From contig JAPLDI010000030.1 in NCBI GenBank assembly GCA_026391795.1, forward strand, positions 40,293 through 104,292: a stretch of DNA of 64,000 bases. Reading direction: 5' to 3'. Positions 34,450-43,708 of the stretch are shown piece after piece. A model generated the notes under the pieces. It ran no database searches. It was not told the DNA's origin and saw nothing but the letters and a program-made list of their open reading frames with translations. Position 1 is the stretch's first letter; each line of letters starts with the position of its first letter. The position numbers were made by a program, and so were the translations under genes. Origin of the DNA: Bacteroidota bacterium (lineage in GTDB: Bacteria > Bacteroidota > Bacteroidia > Bacteroidales > FEN-979).

Positions 34450-35580
34450 ATGAACATTGCTGTCAATACCCGTTTGTTGATCAAAGATAAACTTGAAGGA
34501 ATCGGGTGGTTTACGTATGAATCTCTGAAACGGATCACAACCCAGCATCCCGAGCATCATTTTTATTTCATTTTTGACCGGCCGTATGATACCTCGTTTA
34601 TCTTTTCGTCAAACATTACCCCTGTTGTTCTCTCACCACAGGCCAGGCATCCCCTGCTTTTCTGGTTCTGGTTCGAGTGCAGGCTGCCGCGGCTGCTGAG
34701 AAAACTGAACCCGGATATCTTTCTTTCTACAGATGGCTATCTGTCATTGAAAACCCCGACGAAGTCGCTTCCTGTTTTCCATGACCTCAACTTTGAACAC
34801 AATCCTGAAGACCTTCCTTTTTTCTTTCGCTGGTATTACCGGCATTTCTTTCCGAAGTTTGCCGCGAAAGCCGTCCGGATCGCCACGGTTTCAGAATTCT
34901 CCAGGCAGGATATCGTAGTCCAGTACGGAAAACCCTCCGATCAGATTGATGTGGTTTACGACGGGGCAAACGAAACCTATGTGCCGCTCTCTCCCGAAGG
35001 GATCAACCTCACCCGGAAAAAATACACCTCCGGCTCTCCCTATTTTATATTTATCGGATCCCTTCATCCCCGGAAAAACCTGGTCAACCTGTTCAGGGCA
35101 TTCGACCTCTTCCGTCTTGCACACCCGGGTGATGTAAAGCTGCTGATCGTCGGTGCCCGGAAATGGTGGACGAAAGAGATAAGCCTCACATTCCGCCAGA
35201 TGAAATATGCAGACGATGTCGTCTTTAGCGGACGGCTGAATTCCGATGAACTTGCAAAAGTACTGGGGGCCTCCCTTGCACTTACCTACGTCTCCTATTT
35301 TGAAGGCTTCGGGATTCCCATCGTGGAAGCCTTCCGGTGTGGCGTTCCGGTAATAACCTCCAATGTCACTTCAATGCCTGAAGTAGCCGGGGATGCTGCA
35401 CTGCTGGTGGATCCGTTCAAACCCTCCTCCATTGCCGGGGCCATGATAAAACTTGCAGGGGATGAGCCATACCGGCAGGAACTGATCCGCAAAGGGTTGG
35501 AACGAAAAAATGAGTTTACCTGGCAGAGAACTGCCGACCTGCTTTGGGAATCAATCGAAAAAACCGCAACATCAACCTGA
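34450..35580 (+). CDS. Glycosyltransferase family 4 protein
   Basis: 376 residues with two Rossmann halves (GT-B). The C-terminal half carries 'FIGSLHPRKNLVNLFRAF' (nucleotide-sugar binding) and 'YVSYFEGFGIPIVEAFRCGVPVITS' with the E-x7-E motif of GT4 enzymes. The donor sugar cannot be predicted. It is divergent from the flippase and the only glycosyltransferase in this small polysaccharide region, so most glycosyltransferases for the surface glycan must lie elsewhere. It is followed by purD after 5 bases. Confidence 0.9.
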   Translation: MNIAVNTRLLIKDKLEGIGWFTYESLKRITTQHPEHHFYFIFDRPYDTSFIFSSNITPVVLSPQARHPLLFWFWFECRLPRLLRKLNPDIFLSTDGYLSLKTPTKSLPVFHDLNFEHNPEDLPFFFRWYYRHFFPKFAAKAVRIATVSEFSRQDIVVQYGKPSDQIDVVYDGANETYVPLSPEGINLTRKKYTSGSPYFIFIGSLHPRKNLVNLFRAFDLFRLAHPGDVKLLIVGARKWWTKEISLTFRQMKYADDVVFSGRLNSDELAKVLGASLALTYVSYFEGFGIPIVEAFRCGVPVITSNVTSMPEVAGDAALLVDPFKPSSIAGAMIKLAGDEPYRQELIRKGLERKNEFTWQRTADLLWESIEKTATST

Positions 35581-35585
35581 GTCCC

Positions 35586-36863
35586 ATGAATATAGTATTG
35601 CTCGGTTCCGGGGGAAGGGAACATGCGATCGCATGGAAACTGTCGCAGAGCCCTAAGCTGAATAAACTCTTCATCGCACCGGGCAATGCCGGCACTTCCG
35701 GCATCGGAGAAAATATTCCCATCTCCCCCAACGACTTTCCCTCCATCCGGCAATTTGTGCTCGACCATGAAATCAGCATGGTCATCGTGGGCCCTGAAGA
35801 TCCGCTGGTAAACGGGATCCACGATTTTTTCCTGGAAGACGATCAGCTGAAGAAGGTCCCGGTCATCGGCCCTGTCAGGCTGGCCGCCATGCTTGAAGGA
35901 TCCAAGGAATTTGCCAAGCAGTTCATGATCCGGCACACCATTCCCACCGCAGCCTTTAAAACCTTTACAAAAGAGAACCTGCAGGAGGGAATCGCTTTCA
36001 TAAACGGATCAAAGCCTCCCTACGTGCTGAAAGCCGACGGACTTGCCGCCGGGAAAGGTGTTGTCATCTGTCCGACCGCAGAGGAGGCACACAGGGAACT
36101 GTACTCCATGCTGATGGAATCGAAATTCGGGGAGGCATCCGCCCGTGTTGTAATCGAGGAATTCCTGAAAGGGATCGAACTCTCCGTCTTTGTGCTCAGC
36201 GACGGTGAAACCTATAAGATCCTTCCGGAAGCCAAAGATTACAAGAAGATCGGTGAAGGCGATACCGGCCCGAATACAGGAGGAATGGGATCGGTGTCAC
36301 CGGTATCCTTCGCGAATAAACAGTTCATGGACAAGGTGGAGAAGAGGATCATCATCCCTACCATGGAAGGGCTGAAGAAGGAGAACATGGATTACCGGGG
36401 ATTTATTTTCTTCGGGTTGATCAGCGTCGGCGGCGATCCCTTTGTGATCGAATACAACTGCAGGATGGGCGACCCCGAAGCCGAATCTGTGATCCCGCGT
36501 ATACAAAACGACCTTCTCGACCTCTTCCTGGCCGTTGCATCCCGGCAGCTAAAGAATGAAGTAATCCTTACCGACCCGCGTTTTACAGGCACAGTGATGC
36601 TAGTTTCAAAAGGTTATCCCGATCCGTATGAAAAAGGCAAAGTGATAATCATGAAGGAAGAGATCAGGGGCAGCCTCCTCTTCCATGCCGGAACAAAAAC
36701 TGACCCTTCCACAGGAACCGTTGTAACAAACGGGGGAAGGGTGATCGCCGTAACTTCTTTTGGCAAAACCATGAAGGAAGCCCTCGAAACGTCGTATACA
36801 AATGCGGAAAAAATTGAGTTTGAAGGAAAGCAATACCGCAAGGATATAGGGTTTGATCTGTAA
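35586..36863 (+). CDS. purD: Phosphoribosylamine--glycine ligase
   Basis: 425 residues from ATG 35586 ('MNIVLLGSGGREHAIAWKL'), the family N-terminus; a longer in-frame start inside the previous gene is rejected. ATP-grasp motifs: 'VLKADGLAAGKGV', 'GIELSVFVLSDG', 'PNTGGMGSVSPV', and 'EYNCRMGDPEAESVIPRI'. Catalyses the second step of purine synthesis. It is translated 5 bases after the glycosyltransferase stop, an unexpected pairing that probably reflects only operon fusion. Confidence 0.95.
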   Translation: MNIVLLGSGGREHAIAWKLSQSPKLNKLFIAPGNAGTSGIGENIPISPNDFPSIRQFVLDHEISMVIVGPEDPLVNGIHDFFLEDDQLKKVPVIGPVRLAAMLEGSKEFAKQFMIRHTIPTAAFKTFTKENLQEGIAFINGSKPPYVLKADGLAAGKGVVICPTAEEAHRELYSMLMESKFGEASARVVIEEFLKGIELSVFVLSDGETYKILPEAKDYKKIGEGDTGPNTGGMGSVSPVSFANKQFMDKVEKRIIIPTMEGLKKENMDYRGFIFFGLISVGGDPFVIEYNCRMGDPEAESVIPRIQNDLLDLFLAVASRQLKNEVILTDPRFTGTVMLVSKGYPDPYEKGKVIIMKEEIRGSLLFHAGTKTDPSTGTVVTNGGRVIAVTSFGKTMKEALETSYTNAEKIEFEGKQYRKDIGFDL

Positions 36864-36864
36864 A

Positions 36865-36893
36865 CCTAACACCCAACACCTAACACCCAGATT
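36865..36893. repeat. Short AACACCC/AACACCT tandem repeat
   Basis: Four heptamer-like units fill the 35-base gap between purD and the membrane-protein gene, another example of the intergenic 7-base repeats in this region. Confidence 0.65.
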
Positions 36894-36898
36894 CAACC

Positions 36899-37888
36899 AT
36901 GATCCTCCGCTTCTTCCGTTCTGCCTTCGCCACACAATACATTGCGATCGGGATCATTGGAACCCTTTTATGGAGCCGCACATTTTTTGCCCCACCGGCC
37001 ATGCCGGCACCCGACGGGCCCGTCCCGCTCTATGCCTTGATCTACAACCTGCTTCACGGATCCCCCTACCTGGCTTCTGTTATCGGTTTCATTCTTACCC
37101 TCTTGTCTGCTTTCCTGCTAAACCGGTTACTGACAAAGAATGAAGTTGTCGCAAAAAATTCGTCCCTCTCTGCCCTGATCTTTATCGCCCTGATGAGCTA
37201 TTTTCCTTTCCTGTTGACACTCCATCAGCTTACCATCGCAACGCTTATTCTTCTGATGATCCTTGAACGGCTTTACAAGTCCTACAACCGGAACGAATCA
37301 CAGGAACTTACCTACGTGGCGGGATTCCTGACCGGCATTGCCTCGTTGTTTTACCTGCCTTTCCTCCTGTTTTTCTTCTTCCTGCTGATCTCCTTCATCA
37401 TCTTCAGGAACATCGACTGGCACGAATGGGTCGGATCGTTCATCGGGCTTCTGACACCCTACGTTTTTTTATCCGTTTATTATTTCTGGTTCGATAAATG
37501 GTTGATCAGGATGCTCGAATACAAGAAGTTTTTCCTGGTCTCTTTTGATCCCGCCCCCTTCCGTGAACCTGCTTTTCTCATTCTGAGCGGGATTATACTT
37601 GTTCTTTTGATCTTCGGAATGGTGGCCGTTCTTTCACGGTTATCTGAAAAAACGATCGAGATCCGGAAGAAGACGATCCTCCTCGTCTGGCTGGTCCCCA
37701 TTATCATCGTTTCCATTTTCTTTTCAGCCAGCCTCCTGAAATACCACCTCCTGATCTCCTTCATCACGTTGTCGGGATTGCTGAGTGCCTATCTGTTAAG
37801 GATCCGGAATACCTTCTGGCAGGAACTGATCTTCGTGGGAATCATGATCGTTCTGTTGCTGAACAACCTGTTGTCGGGTTTTTTATAA
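36899..37888 (+). CDS. Polytopic membrane protein of unknown function (DUF6427-like)
   Basis: 329 residues, about 8-9 transmembrane helices and short loops; the start 'MILRFFRSAFATQYIAIGIIG' and later 'ASLFYLPFLLFFFFLLISFIIFRNIDWHEWVGSFIGLLTPY' resemble what I recall of DUF6427 proteins of Bacteroidota, but this is uncertain. No catalytic motif is visible. It lies between purD and rnhB (18 bases to rnhB), a neighbourhood of housekeeping genes. It could be an inner-membrane assembly or polysaccharide-related protein. Confidence 0.7.
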   Translation: MILRFFRSAFATQYIAIGIIGTLLWSRTFFAPPAMPAPDGPVPLYALIYNLLHGSPYLASVIGFILTLLSAFLLNRLLTKNEVVAKNSSLSALIFIALMSYFPFLLTLHQLTIATLILLMILERLYKSYNRNESQELTYVAGFLTGIASLFYLPFLLFFFFLLISFIIFRNIDWHEWVGSFIGLLTPYVFLSVYYFWFDKWLIRMLEYKKFFLVSFDPAPFREPAFLILSGIILVLLIFGMVAVLSRLSEKTIEIRKKTILLVWLVPIIIVSIFFSASLLKYHLLISFITLSGLLSAYLLRIRNTFWQELIFVGIMIVLLLNNLLSGFL

Positions 37889-37906
37889 TTTGAATCTTAT
37901 TCGAAA

Positions 37907-38503
37907 ATGCTCAAAAGTCATTACTCACCTGAATATATTGAGGCCGGCTGCGATGAAGCGGGAAGAGGCTGTCTTGCCGGCCCTGTTTTCGCTGCTTCCG
38001 TGATCCTTCCAAAGAATTTCAGGAATGAGATCCTCAATGACTCAAAGGTACTTTCTCCCCGCCGGCGCAGGGAACTCCGCATCCTGATTGAAGCTGAAGC
38101 TGTTTCATGGGCTGTTGCCAGCATGAGTCCGGAAGAAATCGATACGGTCAACATCCTGAATGCATCCATTTATTCCATGCACAAAGCCATTGCCGGTCTG
38201 CATCCCCTCCCGCAGCTTCTGCTTATCGACGGGAACCGCTTTCATCCCTATCCGGGAATCCCGCATCACTGCATTGTTAAAGGAGACTCCAAATATCTTT
38301 CCATCGCGGCTGCCTCTGTACTTGCCAAAACCTACCGCGACGATTTTATGGAGAAGCTGCATGAGGAATTCCCGGTCTACGACTGGATCAACAACAAGGG
38401 ATATCCCTGTAAAAAACACAGGGAAGGCTTATTCAAATACGGAATAACTCCCTATCACCGCAAAAGCTACAACCTCTTCGGCTCACTCAGGATACCGGTT
38501 TAA
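37907..38503 (+). CDS. rnhB: Ribonuclease HII
   Basis: 198 residues. Active-site motif 'GCDEAGRGCLAGPVFAASVIL' carries the Asp-Glu pair of type 2 RNase H; 'NDSKVLSPRRRREL', 'LLIDGNRF' and 'VKGDSKYLSIAAASVLAKTYRD' complete the signature. Removes RNA from RNA-DNA hybrids and single ribonucleotides from DNA. The upstream membrane-protein gene ends 18 bases before it. Confidence 0.95.
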   Translation: MLKSHYSPEYIEAGCDEAGRGCLAGPVFAASVILPKNFRNEILNDSKVLSPRRRRELRILIEAEAVSWAVASMSPEEIDTVNILNASIYSMHKAIAGLHPLPQLLLIDGNRFHPYPGIPHHCIVKGDSKYLSIAAASVLAKTYRDDFMEKLHEEFPVYDWINNKGYPCKKHREGLFKYGITPYHRKSYNLFGSLRIPV

Positions 38504-38512
38504 CCTTTTTAC

Positions 38513-38544
38513 TCACCAAATCACCAGTTCACCAAATCACCAGT
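38513..38544. repeat. Octamer tandem repeat (TCACCAAA/TCACCAGT)
   Basis: Four 8-base units alternate between TCACCAAA and TCACCAGT just after rnhB, before the promoter of the DUF3352-like gene. Confidence 0.75.
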
Positions 38545-38606
38545 TAATTAACATCCTGCTGTTAACTATATTGAGAGATTTTTCAGGATCGTTGATAATT
38601 TCAGCC

Positions 38607-38614
38607 TACTTTTG
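38607..38614 (+). promoter_or_regulatory. Bacteroidota -7 promoter element
   Basis: TACTTTTG matches TAnnTTTG and lies 29 bases before the ATG at 38644 of the large DUF3352-like gene. Confidence 0.55.
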
Positions 38615-38643
38615 ACTCTTTATTTTCTTCAGAAAATGAATTC

Positions 38644-41382
38644 ATGCGGCATCTCAAACTGACCGTTATCATTCTGATCGTTGGTTTCCTGGTCTTCGGG
38701 TTGGGATACCTCGCCTGGATCCTCTACCAGAAACTACCAGGGCAAAACGAATCACCGCTGAAAGCCATCTCGGAAAATACCGCCCTGATCATTCAGCTGA
38801 ACCGCCCTTCCGATCTCTCCCAGGATCTTATCAGCCAGAACCTTCTCTGGAAAGAGCTGACAGTGATCCCTTACTTCTCCGCTATTAAAGGTGATTTCCG
38901 GAGCATCGATTCACTGCTCAAAACCAACACAGAACTGCTTCAGATAACAAAAAAATATCCGCTCTACCTTGCCATGACCATGGTGACCCGTTCGTCTTAC
39001 GGGTTCCTGTTCCTGAGCACCATTCCGGAGAAGAACGGAGAAGAGCTGATCACAGGTTTCCTGGAAGAAAATTTCAAGGAGAGGATCAGCATCATGAAAA
39101 ACCAGTACGGATCAGCAAACCTGGTCAGGGTGACCCTGAAAGGCACAAGGGAACCTTTTTATTTCGCGGTCAGGAAGGGGGTTTTCATGGGAAGCAGCCA
39201 TCCCGAACTGGTTACCAAGGCCATCGATCAGCTGTACCTGAACATCCCGTCCCTGACAGGGTCGGGCTTTCAGAAAGTGGAAACAACCACCGGCAAGAAA
39301 GTGGATGCAAACATCTATGTCAACTACCGGTTGATCCGACCCTTTATCTCAAACCTCCTTCAGCCCGATCAGCAGAATGAAACCTATAAGGTCAGCCGCT
39401 TTGCCGACTGGAGCGGACTGGATGTCATCCTGAAAAAAGACGAGATGCTCATCAACGGGTATACCACCATTGCGGATACCGGCTCCCAGTACCTTGGAAT
39501 ATTTTCAGGACAGGTTCCCCAGAAAACCGGAATGATGAAGATCCTGCCGGATAATATTTCACGTTTCATCTGGATGGGCTATAACTCAACCGATGTTTTT
39601 TACCGGAACTTTCAATCCTTTGCCTCAAAAAATGGAGGATATCTTGATACCTACCCGGAATTTCAGGATTTTGAAACCCGCGAGCAGGTAGTAGTCAAAG
39701 ATTATTTTCTCCCCTGGATGGGATCGGAACTCTGCATGGCAAGAGCGCTTAACAATGCAGAAACCATGCGCGAAGATCCGTATGCTATTGCAAAAGTCAA
39801 TGACCGGCAGCTTGCCGACAGTCTGCTTGCCGAACTTTCATCGCTCTTCCCGAAAAAGAAAGATTCTCTCTCGTACCATTCTGTATCCATTCGCTTCATG
39901 CCTTTCCATGAGCTTTTGCCCGGCCTCTTCGGGATGGTCTTTACCGATGTCCGTGCCGCCTGCTATGCCTTCCTTGGAGATTATGTGGTCTTCGCGAATG
40001 ACGTGCTTGCCATGAAGGATTTCATTGATCATTATACCTACGGGAAGGTCCTGGAGAAAGACCGTACATTTCAGGCTGTCAGTGAGAATATTTCCGACCA
40101 GACCAATGTGTTCTACTACTTCAATACCATACGGTCGCAGCCTGCGCTCAAGACGACATTCAGCGACGAACTGATCGCCCAGATCGACCCGGTTTTCGAC
40201 TCTCTTAAAAAATTCGAATCCATTGCTTTGCAGTTTTCAGCCAAAGGAAACCTGTTTTACACAAGTCTTTTTATCCACTATAACCCGGCAACCGATAACC
40301 AGGGGCCGCTCGTATGGCAAACAGTACTGGATTCGGCTGCTTCCGGCATGCCTCAATTTGTAAAATTAAGTAAACAGGGTTCAACCGCGGTTCTTGCCTC
40401 TGACCTTGCGAATCATCTCTACCTGATCGACTCTGCCGGCAACATCACCTGGAAAGTCAAACTTACCGGCAAGATACTCGGCCTTCCCAGGGAAATCTAC
40501 CCGAAGGGCTCAGACAGTTCCTGTTTCCTTTTTAATACCGAGAGCCAGATATACCTGGTTCGTTCGTCAGGGAAATACGTCGATGGATTCCCTGTAAAAC
40601 TTCCTGCACGGGCCACAGCCGGACTTACTCTCTGCAACCTCGCTACAAACAAAGAACCCAGGATATTCATTCCCCTGTCCGACAACAAAGTCCATGCATT
40701 TGAAACGGATGGCACACTCGTCGGAAACTGGCCTGGCCCTGGCATGAGCGAAGGAATCGGGCAACCGGTACAGGTAATTCAAAGCGGGAAAAAGGAATAC
40801 ATTTTTATCCGGGGAAAAAACGGACACCTTTTGGTTACCGACCAGAAAGGAAAGACCCTCATGCGGTCCGGAAAGAACCTGAAAGTTTCGGCCAACAATT
40901 TGTTCTATGTCAACAAGACCAACCGCAAAGGGCTTTTCCTTACCACAGATCCTACAGGCAAGGTTTTGTATTTCCAGGAAAGCGGAAGAACCTCGGAAGT
41001 CACCTTCAACCTTTTCTCGAACAGCCATACCTTCCTGTATGAAGATTTCAACAGCGACGGTTCTGCCGAATTCATTTTCTACGACCACAACCGGATCTAT
41101 TTCTACAACCGTTTTTATAAGCTGACATACAGTTATTCGTTCCGGAGAGACATCTCCATTCCTCCGTTTGTCCTGGAATTGCCAGGAAGTAAAACAAGAA
41201 TTGCCGCAGTTTCCGGCGCTGCAAATGAGATATACCTGTTCGGAATCAACGGACTGCTGGAAAACCTTCCGGGAATCAGGGGAAATACGGAATTTTCAAT
41301 CGGGAAACTGGGAACCGATCCGGGGCTTAAACTGGTGATCGGTGCAGGAAAAAACCTGAAGTGCTACAGGTTACCGGAGTAA
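38644..41382 (+). CDS. Large membrane-anchored DUF3352-type protein with C-terminal propeller-like region
   Basis: 912 residues. One N-terminal transmembrane segment (about 5-28) anchors it; the rest should face the periplasm. Residues 35-530 resemble DUF3352 proteins of Bacteroidota ('ISENTALIIQLNRPSDLSQDL' after the anchor). Residues 550-912 contain short repeated strands such as 'LYLIDSAGNITWKVKL', 'IYLVRSSGKYVDGFPVKL', 'VHAFETDGTLVGNWPG', 'LLVTDQKGKTLMRSG', the pattern of a PQQ-like propeller. No function is known; a role in envelope assembly or ligand sensing would be a guess. Its last 12 bases overlap the convergent glucosaminidase gene. Confidence 0.8.
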   Translation: MRHLKLTVIILIVGFLVFGLGYLAWILYQKLPGQNESPLKAISENTALIIQLNRPSDLSQDLISQNLLWKELTVIPYFSAIKGDFRSIDSLLKTNTELLQITKKYPLYLAMTMVTRSSYGFLFLSTIPEKNGEELITGFLEENFKERISIMKNQYGSANLVRVTLKGTREPFYFAVRKGVFMGSSHPELVTKAIDQLYLNIPSLTGSGFQKVETTTGKKVDANIYVNYRLIRPFISNLLQPDQQNETYKVSRFADWSGLDVILKKDEMLINGYTTIADTGSQYLGIFSGQVPQKTGMMKILPDNISRFIWMGYNSTDVFYRNFQSFASKNGGYLDTYPEFQDFETREQVVVKDYFLPWMGSELCMARALNNAETMREDPYAIAKVNDRQLADSLLAELSSLFPKKKDSLSYHSVSIRFMPFHELLPGLFGMVFTDVRAACYAFLGDYVVFANDVLAMKDFIDHYTYGKVLEKDRTFQAVSENISDQTNVFYYFNTIRSQPALKTTFSDELIAQIDPVFDSLKKFESIALQFSAKGNLFYTSLFIHYNPATDNQGPLVWQTVLDSAASGMPQFVKLSKQGSTAVLASDLANHLYLIDSAGNITWKVKLTGKILGLPREIYPKGSDSSCFLFNTESQIYLVRSSGKYVDGFPVKLPARATAGLTLCNLATNKEPRIFIPLSDNKVHAFETDGTLVGNWPGPGMSEGIGQPVQVIQSGKKEYIFIRGKNGHLLVTDQKGKTLMRSGKNLKVSANNLFYVNKTNRKGLFLTTDPTGKVLYFQESGRTSEVTFNLFSNSHTFLYEDFNSDGSAEFIFYDHNRIYFYNRFYKLTYSYSFRRDISIPPFVLELPGSKTRIAAVSGAANEIYLFGINGLLENLPGIRGNTEFSIGKLGTDPGLKLVIGAGKNLKCYRLPE

Positions 41383-42285
41383 TATCTTCTGACCCTGTTT
41401 TATCGGGCGCCCCGGTTTCAGCTTGTTGATCTTATACAACTGACTTAGCTGGATTCCATAATTTTGCGACAGGATGTACATGGTTTCCCCCGGCTTAACT
41501 ACATGCATGGCAAGGACTCCGGCTTTCTTTTTGGGTTCGAGATAAACCATCTGGCCCGGAACCAGCGGGGCATCTTTTTGCATTTCGTTGAACTTCCGGA
41601 TCTTCCGTTCCGATACCTTGAATGCTTTTGAAACATTTTTAATGTTATCATTCTTCCGAAGGATGATAAACTGAAGACCATTGTTCAGGTAAACCATTCT
41701 TTTCCCTGGACCTTCCGCAAAAAGATCATATTTAGCGGCTGTAACCTTCCGCACAGTTGAATCTCCTGAGGGAACAACAGAGTCATTGAAAGCTATCGAA
41801 AAATCAGCCACATCGTTCCGGTATAACTGGTAATCCTCGATGGTCTTGATCAGGTGATCGGCATACTGCGGGTTGGTGGCATACCCACATGTCTTTAATC
41901 CGTTTGCCCAACCTTTGTAATCGGTGATCTCAAGACTGAACAAAGGTTTGTACCGGTCGCGCTGGGAAAGGAAATAGGAATGATCCCTGAATGACTCTTC
42001 AGGGTTACTGTATTTGCGAAAACATTCATTCTTCGTTTCGTCATCCTGGATATACGATTTACCGGTCCATTCTTTATGGCATTTGATTCCGAAATGATTG
42101 TTGGCTTCAGTGGCCAGGCGGCTTCTGCCTGCATCGGACTCATAAATTCCCTGGGCCAGTGTTATACTTGCAGGAATCCGGTATTGCATCATCTCCTTGA
42201 TCGCTATGTCCCGGTACTTCTCTATATAAGCCTTGACAGCTTCTTCATACCAAGAAAACGAACTACCCCATGGAACCCATGCCAA
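41371..42285 (-). CDS. Glucosaminidase-LysM cell-wall hydrolase, apparently without signal peptide
   Basis: 304 residues from a TTG at 42285, with a stop codon immediately upstream. Residues 15-160 are a FlgJ/Mannosyl-glycoprotein glucosaminidase domain ('IPASITLAQGIYESDAGRSRLATEANNHFGIKC' with catalytic Glu, 'FRKYSNPEESFRDHSYFL', 'WANGLKTCGYATNPQYA'). LysM domains near 210-255 and 258-304 ('HVVKPGETMYILSQNYGIQLSQLYKIN') bind peptidoglycan. These enzymes normally begin with a signal peptide, but here the first residues ('AWVPWGSSFSWYEE') are not one, and a short-repeat tract abuts the start. Export may be lost, or a start or frameshift misread. Third gene after murL and murD2. Confidence 0.85.
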   Translation of the reverse strand: MAWVPWGSSFSWYEEAVKAYIEKYRDIAIKEMMQYRIPASITLAQGIYESDAGRSRLATEANNHFGIKCHKEWTGKSYIQDDETKNECFRKYSNPEESFRDHSYFLSQRDRYKPLFSLEITDYKGWANGLKTCGYATNPQYADHLIKTIEDYQLYRNDVADFSIAFNDSVVPSGDSTVRKVTAAKYDLFAEGPGKRMVYLNNGLQFIILRKNDNIKNVSKAFKVSERKIRKFNEMQKDAPLVPGQMVYLEPKKKAGVLAMHVVKPGETMYILSQNYGIQLSQLYKINKLKPGRPIKQGQKILLR

Positions 42286-42286
42286 C

Positions 42287-42327
42287 TACCTCCTGATTCT
42301 GACCTCCGACTTCTGACCTCTGACCTC
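42287..42327. repeat. GAGGTCAGAAGTCGG-type short repeats between murD and glucosaminidase genes
   Basis: On the minus strand, units GAGGTCA, GAGGTCA, GAAGTCG, GAGGTCA, GAATCAG run from the murD stop to the presumed glucosaminidase start. Same family as tracts at 45694, 51478, 57355 and 63045. Confidence 0.7.
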
Positions 42328-43708
42328 ATTGAAGTTCTTTCTTAACCAGCTCCTTGTACCTTTTTCCCCTCATTTCAAAATTCTGGAATTCATCATAACT
42401 GGCAGCTGCCGGCGACAGCAGGCAGACGGAACCGGGTTTCGTTACATTGCTGACGATCTCCGGGAATTCATCAAACTTCGACAATAAGAAAAGGGTTTGC
42501 TCCGGTTTTTTGATCTCCCTGATCTCATGAAGGATCCGGCGGCCGGCCTCACCGGTAAAGATCAGGTTCCGGATGCCCGATCCCGAGAGAAATAAAGCAA
42601 ATCCGGAATAATCGATCCCCCTGTCAAATCCTCCGAGGATAAGCGTATCCACATTGCCGAGTGCCTTAACGGCTTCCATGCAGGCTTCAGGGATTGTTGC
42701 AATGGAGTCATTATAATAATGTACGCCGTTGTACTCCCCGACATATTCAAGGCGGTGTTCAAGGCCCCGGAACGAAGAGATCCCTTCCGCGATGATTGCA
42801 GGATCTGTGCCCAGTTGCCTGCAGACAGCTGCGGCCGCCATGATATTCAACCGGTTGTGCTCGCCCTTCAGCTTGATTTTCCGCCTGAGGTCGAAGAGCA
42901 CTTCCTCCGGGCCGCCGGCAGAGAAAAGAATCTTTTCGTCACGGATATAAAAACCTTCGGAAGACCCGTCGTGTAAGGAAAATGGATGCAGAATTCCCTT
43001 GAGCACCAGGGAGGGGATCCGCTGTAGGATCCGCTGGTCATCCCTGTTAAAAAAGAAAGAATCACCGCTCTCCTGGTATTTTGCGATGTTCATCTTTGCA
43101 AGCTGGTAATCCAGGAAGGAACGGTAGGCATCCAGATGCTCCTCATAAAGGTTCAGCAACACCGAGATGTGCGGGGAACGCCGGATGTATTCGAGCTGGT
43201 GCGACGACAGTTCGAACACAAGGGTTGTGTCGGGATTGATCTCATCCACCACATCAAAGGCTGGCCGGCCGATATTTCCCATGAGAACCGAATCTTTTTC
43301 CGCCAGTCTCAGGATATGATGAATAAGCGTGGCAGTGGTGCTCTTTCCTTTGGTCCCGGTGACGCCCGTAACCTGACCCGAATAGCGCCGTAGAAACAGA
43401 TCCGTTTGCGATGTTATCGCTGCAGGATCTATACCTTCAGCGATATCTTTCAGGGAGATACCGGGTGATTTCAGGATCCGTGAGAAGGTATTCAATCCAT
43501 CGAGGGATTCCTCTCCCAGCCGGAAATTCACAAACCGGTCGTCCTTTACCAGGTCGTATTCCCTTACCGATCCATTGGCATCGGCAATGGTAAGAGGAAG
43601 TTCCGGCAAAACGCGCCGGATGAGCCGGTAACTCGATTGCCCTTCCCTCCCGAAGCCAAGAAGAAGCACTGTTTGATTTTCCAGTTCTGTCCTGATCAGA
43701 TCAAGCAT
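42326..43708 (-). CDS. murD2: MurD2-type UDP-MurNAc-L-Ala--L-Glu ligase
   Basis: 460 residues with the Mur ligase plan: N-terminal Rossmann domain ('VLLLGFGREGQSSY'), ATP-binding domain with P-loop GTKGKST (118-124, where ordinary MurD has Asn instead of Lys120) and 'FELSSHQLEY', and a C-terminal domain ending 'LLSPAAASYDEFQNFEMRGKRYKEL'. The C-terminal substrate segment reads 'LGGFDRGIDY', where E. coli MurD has GGDGK with the D-Glu-binding Lys, and 'NDSIAT' replaces NDSKAT. Together with the overlapping murL gene (8-base overlap) this argues that it adds L-Glu, not D-Glu. If the sequence differences are neutral, it would be an ordinary MurD. Confidence 0.85.
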   Translation of the reverse strand: MLDLIRTELENQTVLLLGFGREGQSSYRLIRRVLPELPLTIADANGSVREYDLVKDDRFVNFRLGEESLDGLNTFSRILKSPGISLKDIAEGIDPAAITSQTDLFLRRYSGQVTGVTGTKGKSTTATLIHHILRLAEKDSVLMGNIGRPAFDVVDEINPDTTLVFELSSHQLEYIRRSPHISVLLNLYEEHLDAYRSFLDYQLAKMNIAKYQESGDSFFFNRDDQRILQRIPSLVLKGILHPFSLHDGSSEGFYIRDEKILFSAGGPEEVLFDLRRKIKLKGEHNRLNIMAAAAVCRQLGTDPAIIAEGISSFRGLEHRLEYVGEYNGVHYYNDSIATIPEACMEAVKALGNVDTLILGGFDRGIDYSGFALFLSGSGIRNLIFTGEAGRRILHEIREIKKPEQTLFLLSKFDEFPEIVSNVTKPGSVCLLSPAAASYDEFQNFEMRGKRYKELVKKELQ

